A DNA stretch of 64,000 bases, taken from DATFQI01 sp963831105. Lineage in GTDB: Bacteria > Actinomycetota > Thermoleophilia > Solirubrobacterales > Solirubrobacteraceae. Below, in pieces: positions 45,146 through 52,762 of this stretch. Below the pieces are notes generated by a model. It was not told the origin of the DNA. It was given only the letters and a program-made list of their open reading frames with translations, and searched no databases. Positions within the stretch are counted from its first letter, which is position 1, and every line of letters starts with the position of its first letter. The position numbers were made by a program, and so were the translations under genes. The stretch covers positions 1,240,001-1,304,000 of the forward strand of contig CAWHOS010000003.1 in the NCBI GenBank assembly GCA_963831105.1, read 5' to 3'.

Positions 45146-46488
45146 ATGGCGGACACACAGGCGGTTCATCGGGAGGCACAGGAGGAGCGGGGCGGGCTCA
45201 AGCGGGCGGTGACCCCGGCGATGCTGCTCCTGTTCGTGGTCGGCGACATGGTCGGCGGCGGCATCTACGCGCTCGTCGGCGAGGTGGGCGGCCGCGTCGG
45301 CGGCGCGCTGTGGTCCGGCTTCGCGCTCGCGCTGTTGCTCGCGCTGTTCACCGCCGGCTCCTACGCCGAGCTCGTGACGAAGTACCCCAAGGCCGGCGGC
45401 GCGGCGCTGTACGTGCACCGCGCGTTCGGGCGTGCCGTTCGTGACGTTCCTGCTCGGCTTCGCGGTGATGATGTCCTCGATCACCTCGGCGGCGGCGCTC
45501 TCGCGCGCGTTCGGCGGCGACTACCTGAGCGAGTTCGTCGACCTGCCCGTCGATCCTCACCGGCCTCGGCATCGTCGCCGCTGATCGCGCTCATCAACTT
45601 CCGCGGGATCGGCGAGTCCGTGAAGGTCAACGTCGCCTGCACGATCATCGAGCTGCTCGGCCTGCTGCTCGTGGTCGCGATCGGCGTCGCGTTCCTGTCC
45701 GGCGGCGACGGCGATCCCGGCCGCGCGTTCGAGTTCAAGGAGGGCTCGGACTCGATCCCGTTCCTGGTGCTCGCGGGCGCCTCGCTCGCGTTCTACGCCC
45801 TGATCGGCTTCGAGGACTCCGTCAACCTCGCCGAGGAGACCCAGGAGACCCGCCGCGCCTACCCGCGCGCGATCTTCGGCGGCCTGCTGATCGGCGGGAT
45901 CATCTACGTCTCCGTCGCGATCGTCGCGTCGATGTCCGTCCCGACCGACAAGCTCGCGGAGTCCGACGGGCCGCTGCTCGAGGTGGTGCAGCTCGGGCCG
46001 CTGGCGGTCGACACGAAGCTGTTCGCGGCGATCGCGCTGTTCTCGCTGGCCAACACGATCCTGATCAACCTGATCACCGCCTCGCGCCTGCTCTACGGGA
46101 TGGGCCAGGAGGGCGTGGTCCCGAGCGATCTTCCGACGCGTGCACCCCGGCCGCCGCACGCCGATCGCGGCGATCGTCTTCTCGACCCTCGTGGCGATGG
46201 CGCTGATCCTCACGGGCGACCTCGAGGCGCTCGCCGACACGACGGTGACGCTGCTGCTGATCGCGTTCATCGGCGTCAACGCGGCGGTGCTCGGGAGCCG
46301 GCGCGACCGCGGTCGATCACGACCACTTCCACGTGCCGAGCTGGATCCCCGTCGTCGGCGTGATCGTCTGCATCGGGCTGCTCACCCAGCGGGAGGCGGA
46401 GATCTGGCTGCGCGCCGGGATCCTGCTGCTGGTCGGGCTCGCGCTGTGGGCCGTCAACCTCGCCCTGACCCGCCGGGAGGCCCAGTAG
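45146..46488 (+). CDS. APC-family amino acid permease (five frameshifts)
   Basis: Amino acid-polyamine-organocation transporter of about 445 residues as a composite. Start TPAMLLLFVVGDMVGGGIYAL (first helix, G-rich motif) and later GFEDSVNLAEETQETRRAYPRAI are family markers. The frame moves by one extra base at 45428-45430, 45552, 45580, 46127 and 46311; correcting all five gives twelve hydrophobic helices and the end ALTRREAQ. Next to glutaminase, so glutamine or glutamate exchange is a reasonable guess. Either a pseudogene or an assembly problem; all five shifts have the same sign, and protein similarity is kept between them. Confidence 0.72.
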
Positions 46489-46491
46489 CGT
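46486..46491 (+). promoter_or_regulatory. -10 hexamer before DNA methyltransferase
   Basis: TAGCGT, 7 bases before GTG 46499; shares its TAG with the permease stop. Confidence 0.4.
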
Positions 46492-46498
46492 CCGGCGC

Positions 46499-47584
46499 GT
46501 GAACCGGCTCGTCCACGGGGACTGCCTCGACGTGATGGCGGGCCTCGCGGGCGGTGTGCGGCTCGCCTATCTGGACCCGCCGTTCAACACGGGCGAGCGC
46601 TTCGCGGACTTCCACGACGCGATGGACCGGCGGGCGTGGCTGGCCGCGATCGAGCCGCGGCTGCTCGCCGCGTGGAGCCTGCTGCGCGAGGACGGCAGCC
46701 TGTGGGTGCACTGCGACGACGCCGAGCAGGCGGCGCTGCGCGTGCTGCTCGACGACGCGCTCGGGCGCGAGGCGTTCGTGGCGACGGTCGTCTGGCAGCG
46801 CCGCTACTCGCGCGAGAACCGGCGCGCCTTCAGCCCGGCGCACGACTACCTGCACGTCTACGCGCCCGCGGGCGCGGCCTTCAAGCACCACCGCAACCGG
46901 CTGCCGCGCAACGACCCGCCGGGCACCTGGCGCGACGACGGCGACCCGCGCGGGCCGTGGTCGACGGTCTCGCTGGTCGCCCAGGGCGGGCACGCGACGC
47001 GCGCCCAGTTCTACGCGATCGCGCTGCCGTCGGGACGGGTCGTGGAGCCGCCGCGCGGCTCGTGCTGGCGCGTGACGCGCGAGCGCTACGACGCGCTCGT
47101 CGCGGCCGGGCTCGTGTGGTGCGGCGCCGGCGGCGACAACGTGCCGCGGCGCAAGGTGTTCCTGCGCGACGCCCAGGGGCTCGTGCCCTCCACCTGGTGG
47201 ACGCACGAGGAGGCCGGCCACAACGCGGAGGCCAGCGCCGAGCAGCGGCGTCTGTTCCCCGGCGAGCGGCCGTTCTCGACGCCCAAGCCCGAGCGGCTGA
47301 TGGCGCGGATCATCGGCATCGCGACCGACCCGGGCGACCTCGTGCTCGACCCGTTCCTCGGCTCCGCGACCACCGCGGCGGTGGCCCACAAGCTCGGCCG
47401 GGGGTGGATCGGGATCGAGGCCTCGGAGGCGACGATCGCCCGCTACGCGGAGCCGCGCCTGCGCGCGGTCGTCGACGGCTCCGACCGCGGCGGCATCTCG
47501 GAGGCCGTCGGCTGGGAGGGCGGCGGCGCCTTCGAGCTCACTTCGCGTGCTTCGGAGGCGGCGGCGGCTTGTCGAGCGGCTTGA
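46499..47584 (+). CDS. solitary DNA methyltransferase (N6-adenine/N4-cytosine, beta class)
   Basis: 361 residues. Catalytic motif IV DPPFNTG near residue 26, and the AdoMet motif DPFLGSATTAAVAHKLGRGWIGIE near the C-terminus: the beta-group order found in Type III Mod proteins and in orphan methylases. The middle region RRYSRENRRAFSPAHDYLHV is typical of Type III-like Mod. No restriction endonuclease or specificity subunit is adjacent on either side, so it may be an orphan modification enzyme. Convergent overlap of 47 bases with the next gene. Confidence 0.88.
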   Translation: MNRLVHGDCLDVMAGLAGGVRLAYLDPPFNTGERFADFHDAMDRRAWLAAIEPRLLAAWSLLREDGSLWVHCDDAEQAALRVLLDDALGREAFVATVVWQRRYSRENRRAFSPAHDYLHVYAPAGAAFKHHRNRLPRNDPPGTWRDDGDPRGPWSTVSLVAQGGHATRAQFYAIALPSGRVVEPPRGSCWRVTRERYDALVAAGLVWCGAGGDNVPRRKVFLRDAQGLVPSTWWTHEEAGHNAEASAEQRRLFPGERPFSTPKPERLMARIIGIATDPGDLVLDPFLGSATTAAVAHKLGRGWIGIEASEATIARYAEPRLRAVVDGSDRGGISEAVGWEGGGAFELTSRASEAAAACRAA

Positions 47585-48739
47585 ACGCGTAAGTGCGCTG
47601 CTCGAGGTCGACCAGCGACGGCCGCCCGACGCCGTAGACGACCGCGGGCTTCTTGCCGTCGGGCGTGACCTGGTGCACGCCGACCGCCACCCTGCCGCCG
47701 CCGCCCGGCTTGAGCTCGAGGCCGGTGGCCTGCTCGGCCGTGTCGAGCTTGGGGTCCGCTCCGGGCTCCTTGTCCTTCGGCCCCATCAGGACGTAGCCCG
47801 AGTCGTTGCCGCCGATCGTGACGAGCGTGTTGGTCGCGGGGTCGTAGCTCGCGGCGAGCACGATGTGATCGGCCGCGCCCTTGCGGTCCGGGTCGATCAG
47901 GACGACGTCGCCGGGGCGGATGTCGAGCGTGCCGCCCGCGGCCATCTCGCTGCGCGGGAGCCAGCGCCGCAGCGCGCCGCGGGCGCTGTGGTGGGCCGCA
48001 GCTCCTGCCAGCCGCCGTCGTCCCAGATCCACTTCCGGACCCGCTCGGGGAACTGGTCGTAGCGGTAGGTGAAGAAGTCCACGAGGCTGTAGGTGGACAG
48101 GAACCCGTGGCGCAGGTCCTCGTCGAGCGACGCCTCGATCAGGTGGTCGCCGCTGAACATGCCGCACCACTCGCTGTTCACCGGCATGCTCGCCGCCTTG
48201 GTGACCCGCTCGCGGACCGTCTTCCAGTCGGCCTCCAGCTCGCCCTGGGCGTCGGTCGCCGCCTGCAGCTGGACCGCCGCGAGGACGGCGTCGCGGGCGG
48301 CGAGGTCGTCGACCAGCCAGCGTCCGCCCATTGCGTCTCGCATCCGGATCAGGTCGGGCAGGCGCGGCGCGTCGAAGGCGGCGAGCGCCGTGATCGCGGC
48401 GTGGCGCTGGGTGACGACCGCGGCCGCCTGCATCGCGTCGTAGAGCGGGCGGCGGGCGTTCGCGAAGTCGGTGAAGAACGACTCCTTGCGCGCTTGCAGC
48501 AGCGGCAGCAGCGTGGCGCGCTCGGCGGCGTCGATCAGGAACGATCCGCCGGGCAGATCGAGCCCGGAGCCGTCCCGCAGCTGCAGCCAGGCGGCCGCGG
48601 TCTCGGCGGGCCCGAGCGTCGGGACGAGCGCGCGGCGGCCCGACGGCGTGTCCGAGCCCGGCGTCGCGAACGCGTCGAGGAAGTCGCGCGCGAGCACGGC
48701 GACCGCCGCGTTGCCGGCGCTGCGCTGGAGCGCGAGCAC
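47538..48739 (-). CDS. LQRSAGN-motif protein with CHAP-like cysteine hydrolase domain (frameshift)
   Basis: About 400 residues as a composite; the frame changes near 47995 (two extra bases or one missing). The N-terminus carries VLALQRSAGNAAVAVLARD, the motif I associate with actinobacterial DUF4157/contractile-injection-associated proteins. The C-terminal half looks like a CHAP/NlpC-type hydrolase: NSEWCGMFSGDHLIEA (candidate Cys), then RPGDVVLIDPDRKGAADHIV (His) and TIGGNDSGYV. No signal peptide. Start is uncertain: GTG 48739, or GTG 48826, in which case repeat copy 3 encodes part of the protein. Confidence 0.65.
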
Positions 48740-48766
48740 GGCCGCCGCCGGCTCAGGCGGGCTCGC

Positions 48767-48795
48767 GCAAGAACCGTGCCTGGCACCTTTCTTGC
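48767..48795 (+). repeat. 29-bp palindromic repeat, copy 3
   Basis: GCAAGAACCGTGCC, T, GGCACCTTTCTTGC. Sits at the 5' end of the LQRSAGN gene. The right arm is identical to copies 2 and 4; differences are confined to the left arm. Confidence 0.88.
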
Positions 48796-48842
48796 GTTCG
48801 GGCCGCGGGGCGGGCAGCGCGCGCACCCGGCGATCCTCTCAC

Positions 48843-48871
48843 GCAAGAAACGTGCCTGGCACCTTTCTTGC
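48843..48871 (+). repeat. 29-bp palindromic repeat, copy 4
   Basis: GCAAGAAACGTGCC, T, GGCACCTTTCTTGC. One base beyond the stop of the NAD kinase paralogue (48873-48875, minus strand) and 47 bases from copy 3, same orientation. Confidence 0.88.
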
Positions 48872-48872
48872 G

Positions 48873-49757
48873 CTAGAAGGGCGCGGGCGCGTCGCGCTCC
48901 TCGCGCGCGAGCACGCGCGGGGAGTCGAGCAGGATCCTGCGCCGGCGCAGCCCGGTGATCATCGTCTCCTCCTCGCCGAACGAGACGAGCGTCGCGAAGC
49001 CCGGCTCGAGCCGCAGCGGGAACGCGACGGGCTCGAGCCGCTCGAGCACGTCCTCGATCTGCCCGTCGACCTCGACGCGGGCGCCGCCGTGGCCGGGGTC
49101 GAGCGTGACGATCACCTCGTTGGCGGTGCTCGCGACGAGCGGCGGGCAGACGCCGCCGTGCGGCGAGAGCGGCGTGAGCACGAGTGCGCTGCCGCCGGGC
49201 GCGATCATCGGCCCGCCCGCGGCGAGCGTGTAGGCGGTCGAGCCGAGCGGGGTGGCGGCCACGAGCCCGTCGCCGGCGAAGCGGATCAGGCGCTCGCCGT
49301 CGACCTCGACCTCGATCGTCACCTGGCCCGCGCCGGCGCGCACGAGCACGAGGTCGTTGATCGCGCTCAGCGGATCGCCGCCGTCGCGCCCGGCGACCAG
49401 CGCCGGCAGCTTGCGCGCGGCCCAGTCGCCGGCGGCCACGTGGTCGAGCGCCTCGTCGAGCTTGTCGGCGGTCGTGCCGGTCAGCGCGCCGAGGCTGCCG
49501 CAGGCGACCCCGAGCACGGGGCGCCCGACCGGCGCCGCGGCGTGCAGCGCGGCGAGCGTCGTGCCGTCGCCTCCCAGCGCGATCACCAGGTCGCAGTCGG
49601 CGGGCTCGCCGCGCGGCGCCACCTCGCGATCGGTGGAGGCGATCTGCACCACGTCGGCGCCCTGGCGCTCCGCCCAGTCGCGCACCGTGGCCAGCGCCTT
49701 GTCGAGCTCCCGGCGTGGGTGGACCGCGAGCCCGATGCGGTCGAAGCGGTCGTCCAT
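48873..49757 (-). CDS. NAD kinase paralogue
   Basis: 294 residues. ALGGDGTTLAALHAA, GVACGSLGALTG (in place of NxGxLGFL), INDLVLVRAG and TPLGSTAYTLAAGGPMIAP place it in the ATP-NAD/diacylglycerol kinase-like superfamily. The changed GVACGSLGALTG loop and shorter C-terminus differ from the first NAD kinase at 33834, so substrate or regulation may differ. Ends one base before repeat copy 4. TATAAC 8 bases before its ATG. Confidence 0.87.
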   Translation of the reverse strand: MDDRFDRIGLAVHPRRELDKALATVRDWAERQGADVVQIASTDREVAPRGEPADCDLVIALGGDGTTLAALHAAAPVGRPVLGVACGSLGALTGTTADKLDEALDHVAAGDWAARKLPALVAGRDGGDPLSAINDLVLVRAGAGQVTIEVEVDGERLIRFAGDGLVAATPLGSTAYTLAAGGPMIAPGGSALVLTPLSPHGGVCPPLVASTANEVIVTLDPGHGGARVEVDGQIEDVLERLEPVAFPLRLEPGFATLVSFGEEETMITGLRRRRILLDSPRVLAREERDAPAPF

Positions 49758-49765
49758 GGCGGACG

Positions 49766-49787
49766 GTTATACCCGGCCGGTTATCGT
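49766..49787. promoter_or_regulatory. divergent -10 hexamers
   Basis: In the 38-bp gap between starts 49757 (minus) and 49796 (plus): TATAAC on the complement (49766-49771) and TATCGT on the plus strand (49782-49787), each 8 bases before its start codon. The CCCGGCCGG between them is nearly symmetrical. Confidence 0.5.
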
Positions 49788-49795
49788 CGGGCGCC

Positions 49796-50992
49796 ATGCC
49801 CGACCCGCTCAACCCGGCGCTGCGAGCGGTCAGCGACGCCGTTCTGGCGGTCGCGGCGCAGCGCTCGGTCGAGGACGTGCTGCAGCAGCTCGTCGACTCC
49901 GCGCGCGAGCTGGCGGGCGCACGCTACGCCGCGCTGGGCACGCCCGACGGCGAGGGCGGCTTCACGCGCTTTCTCGTGGCGGGGATGAGCGACGAGCTGA
50001 TCGCCGCCCTCGGGCCGCTGCCGCGCCGGCACGGGATGCTCGGCCTGATGGTCGAGACGTCGGAGCCCTACATGACCGAGGACATCCACGCCCACCCGCG
50101 CTTCCGCGGCTGGTGGCCGTCGGCGCACCCGGACATGCGCTCCTTCCTCGGCGTGCCGATCGTCGCGCCCGACGGCGTGATCGGCGCCTTCTACCTCACC
50201 GAGAAGGAGTCCGGCGGGTCGTTCGACGCGGCCGACCAGGCGGTGATCGAGCTGCTCGCCGCGCACGCGGCGATCGCGATCACCAACGCCGGGCTCAACG
50301 AGCGCAGCCGCGAGCTGTCGATGCTCGAGGCGCGCAACCGCGTCGCGCTCGAGCTCCACGACGCGGTCAGCCAGAAGCTGTTCAGCCTCGTGCTCACCGC
50401 GGAGGCGGCGGGCACGCAGCTCGAGCGCGACCCCGGCGCGGCGCGCGCGCACGTCGAGCGGCTGCGGGAGCTGGCGAGCGAGGCGCTGGAGGAGCTGCGC
50501 TCGCTGATCCTCGAGCTGCGCCCGCCCGAGCTCGAGCGCGACGGCCTCTGCGGGGCGCTGCGCAAGCACGTCGAGATGCTCCGGCGGCTGCACCACGTGG
50601 AGATCGACGTCGACATCGACGACTCGATCGGCGTGGCGCCGGCGGCGACCGCCGGCGGCGCAGCGCCGGCCGCCGCGGCGCGCGCGGCCCGCGCGGGCGG
50701 CAGCGCGCGCGACACCGAGGTCTTCCGCGTCGCTCAGGAGGCGCTGCAGAACGCGCTCCGCCACGCCGCCCCCGGCCGGCTCGGCGTGCGGCTCGGCCGC
50801 CGCGACGGCCGGCTCGAGCTCGAGGTCACCGACGACGGCGCAGGCTTCGATCCCGCCGAGCCCGAGCTGCGCTCGCGCCGGCTCGGGCTGACGTCGATGG
50901 AGGAGCGCGCGCAGCGGCTCGGCGGCACGCTGTCGATCCGCTCGGCGCCGGGCGAGGGGACGACGGTGCGGCTGGAGGCCCCCGGTGGCTGA
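49796..50992 (+). CDS. GAF-domain histidine kinase, NarL type
   Basis: 398 residues, soluble. GAF domain (about 22-175; GFTRFLVAGMSDELIAAL, FLGVPIVAPDGVIGAFYLTE), HisKA_3 box RVALELHDAVSQKLFSLVL (His about 188) and HATPase with NALRHAAPGR, DDGAGFDP and RLGLTSMEERAQRLGG. The domain set is that of DevS/NreB/LiaS-like redox or ligand sensors, but no haem histidine can be assigned. An Ala/Gly-rich insertion (VAPAATAGGAAPAAAARA) lies inside the ATPase region. Overlaps the response regulator start by 8 bases. Confidence 0.9.
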   Translation: MPDPLNPALRAVSDAVLAVAAQRSVEDVLQQLVDSARELAGARYAALGTPDGEGGFTRFLVAGMSDELIAALGPLPRRHGMLGLMVETSEPYMTEDIHAHPRFRGWWPSAHPDMRSFLGVPIVAPDGVIGAFYLTEKESGGSFDAADQAVIELLAAHAAIAITNAGLNERSRELSMLEARNRVALELHDAVSQKLFSLVLTAEAAGTQLERDPGAARAHVERLRELASEALEELRSLILELRPPELERDGLCGALRKHVEMLRRLHHVEIDVDIDDSIGVAPAATAGGAAPAAAARAARAGGSARDTEVFRVAQEALQNALRHAAPGRLGVRLGRRDGRLELEVTDDGAGFDPAEPELRSRRLGLTSMEERAQRLGGTLSIRSAPGEGTTVRLEAPGG

Positions 50993-51644
50993 CGCGCCGA
51001 TCCGCGTCCTGCTCGTCGACGACCACGCCGTCGTGCGCGAGGGGCTGCGCACCTACCTGGAGCTCCAGGACGGGATCGAGGTCGCCGGCGAGGCCGCCGA
51101 CGGCGCCGAGGGCGTCGCCGCCGCGGAGCGCCTGCGCCCAGACGTGATCCTGATGGATCTCGTGATGCCGCGGCTCGACGGCGTCGGCGCGATGCGCGAG
51201 CTGCGGCGGCGGATGCCGGGCGTGCGGGTGATCGTGCTCACGAGCTTCACCGACGACGCGAAGCTGTTGCCGGCGGTGCAGGCCGGCGCCGCGGGCTACC
51301 TGCTCAAGAACGCCCAGCCCGGCGAGATCGCCCGCGCCGTCCGCGCCGCCGCGGCCGGCGACGCGCTGCTGGACCCGGGCGTCGCCGCGCGGCTGCTCGA
51401 CTCGATCGCCCGGCCGCCGGGTGAGGCTCCCGGCGAGTCCCTGACGCGGCGCGAGCGCGAGGTGCTCGGGTTGATCGGGCGCGGCTTCTCGAACAAGCGG
51501 ATCGCCTTGGAGCTCGGGATCGCGGAGAAGACGGTCAAGACGCACGTCGGGCACGTCCTGGCCAAGCTCGGCGTGCCCGACCGGACGAGCGCCGCGGTGC
51601 ACGCCGTGCGCGCCGGGCTGGTCCCCGACGGGCCGGGGGCGTAG
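50985..51644 (+). CDS. NarL/LuxR-family response regulator (LiaR/DevR-like)
   Basis: 219 residues. Receiver: LLVDDHAVVREGLRTYLE, acceptor Asp in ILMDLVMPRLDG (about 57), VLTSF, LLKNA. Output: LTRREREVLGLIGRGFSNKR plus IAEKTVKTHVGHVLAKLGV. Cognate partner of the overlapping kinase. Its stop codon region (GGGGCGTAGCGCG) is duplicated 38 bases downstream next to a large palindrome. Confidence 0.93.
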   Translation: MADAPIRVLLVDDHAVVREGLRTYLELQDGIEVAGEAADGAEGVAAAERLRPDVILMDLVMPRLDGVGAMRELRRRMPGVRVIVLTSFTDDAKLLPAVQAGAAGYLLKNAQPGEIARAVRAAAAGDALLDPGVAARLLDSIARPPGEAPGESLTRREREVLGLIGRGFSNKRIALELGIAEKTVKTHVGHVLAKLGVPDRTSAAVHAVRAGLVPDGPGA

Positions 51645-51652
51645 CGCGCGCT

Positions 51653-51673
51653 GGCTGGCGCCTGGCGCCAGCC
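51653..51673. terminator. perfect 21-bp palindrome after response regulator
   Basis: GGCTGGCGCC-T-GGCGCCAGCC, ten perfect G/C-rich pairs with a 1-base centre, 8 bases after the stop. No T-run. A strong hairpin that would end or protect the two-component transcript. Its half-site GGCTGGCGCC recurs as both outer ends of the 323-bp palindrome. Confidence 0.6.
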
Positions 51674-51688
51674 GGGGCGTAGCGCGCT

Positions 51689-52011
51689 GGCTGGCGCCTT
51701 GGGTTCGGGTGGTGGTGCGGGGCGTTCTTGAACGGCGGCTGGGTGGGGGAGGGGGAGCGGCCCGCGCCCTCGGTCCCCGGGGCCGCCACTAACAGCGCGG
51801 GTCGTCTGACTCCCGCTCAGCGAGCGTGATCGTCCTGGCGTTTCCGGCCGCGAAACGATGGGACGTGAATGGCTCCCGCTCAGCGGGCATCTCGACGGCA
51901 CGGCGCTGTAAGTGGCGCGAGGAGACCGAGGCGCGCGGGCCGCTCCCCCTCCCCCTACCCAGCCAGCAGTTCAAACGCCCCGCACCCCCGACCCGGCACA
52001 AGGCGCCAGCC
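51689..52011. repeat. 323-bp imperfect palindrome filling the intergenic region
   Basis: The gap 51645-52075 has no credible gene. Nearly all of it is one inverted repeat centred near 51849. Outer ends GGCTGGCGCC (51689-51698) and GGCGCCAGCC (52002-52011). A 23-base block at 51745-51767 is matched perfectly, inverted, at 51933-51955; CCACTAACAGCGC (51786-51798) pairs with 51903-51915 at 12 of 13; CGTTTC/GAAACG (51839-51844, 51852-51857) form the tip. As RNA it would fold into one long rod. No target-site duplication or transposase seen. Confidence 0.85.
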
Positions 52012-52062
52012 ATCACAGGACCTAGGACCAATTGCCGCTGGGAACCGAGACCACCCCGCGCC

Positions 52063-52068
52063 TAGCTT
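52063..52068 (+). promoter_or_regulatory. -10 hexamer before 52076
   Basis: TAGCTT, 7 bases before the ATG and 52 bases outside the palindrome; leaderless pattern. It means the SDR gene has its own promoter downstream of the palindrome. Confidence 0.42.
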
Positions 52069-52075
52069 GCGGGCC

Positions 52076-52762
52076 ATGCCTACCGCCATCGTCACCGGAG
52101 CGTCCCGTGGACTCGGATTCGAGCTGACCCGCGCCCTGCTGCGCACGGGCCGGCGCGTCGTCATCGACGCGCGCGGCGCGCGCGAGCTCGAGGCCGCGGA
52201 GCGCGAGCTGGCCGAGCTCGGCGACGTCGTCGCCGTCCGCGGCAGCGTCGTCGATCCCGAGCACCGCCTGCGGCTCGTCGAGGCCGCGGGGGCGGAGCTC
52301 GACCTGCTCGTCAACAACGCGAGCGTGCTCGGGCCGAGCCCGCAGCCGGCGCTCGCCGACTATCCCGTCGAGGTGCTCGAGCACGTCTACCGCGTCAACG
52401 TCGTCGCGCCGCTCGCGCTCGCGCAGCTCGCCATCCCGCGCCTGCCCGAGGGCGGGCGGATCGTCAACGTCACCTCCGACGCCGCCGTCGAGCCCTACCC
52501 CGGCTGGGGCGGCTACGGCTCCTCGAAGGCCGCGCTGGAGCAGCTGACCGCGATCCTCGCCGCCGAGCACCCGTCGCTGCGGATCTTCTCCGTCGACCCG
52601 GGCGACATGCGCACGCGCATGCACCAGGACGCGTTCCCGGGCGAGGACATCTCCGACCGCCCGGAGCCGTCCGAGAGCGTCCCCGGCCTGCTCGCGCTGA
52701 TCGACGGCGAGCACCCGAGCGGGCGCTACCGCGTGGCCGAGCTCGCCGGGGCGGTCGCGTGA
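52076..52762 (+). CDS. short-chain dehydrogenase/reductase
   Basis: 228 residues, classical SDR: AIVTGASRGLGFELTRALL (NAD(P) motif), NNASVLGPSP, catalytic VTSDAAVEPYPGWGGYGSSKAAL (Ser, Tyr, Lys) and SVDPGDMRTRM. Product unknown; overlaps queA as GTGA, a pairing that implies co-translation but has no obvious metabolic link. Confidence 0.87.
   Translation: MPTAIVTGASRGLGFELTRALLRTGRRVVIDARGARELEAAERELAELGDVVAVRGSVVDPEHRLRLVEAAGAELDLLVNNASVLGPSPQPALADYPVEVLEHVYRVNVVAPLALAQLAIPRLPEGGRIVNVTSDAAVEPYPGWGGYGSSKAALEQLTAILAAEHPSLRIFSVDPGDMRTRMHQDAFPGEDISDRPEPSESVPGLLALIDGEHPSGRYRVAELAGAVA

Noticed and set aside
51789..52065. Two roughly 80-codon frames, one on each strand, inside the palindrome
   Set aside because: They mirror each other because of the inverted repeat and lack ribosome-binding sites; coding is not supported.
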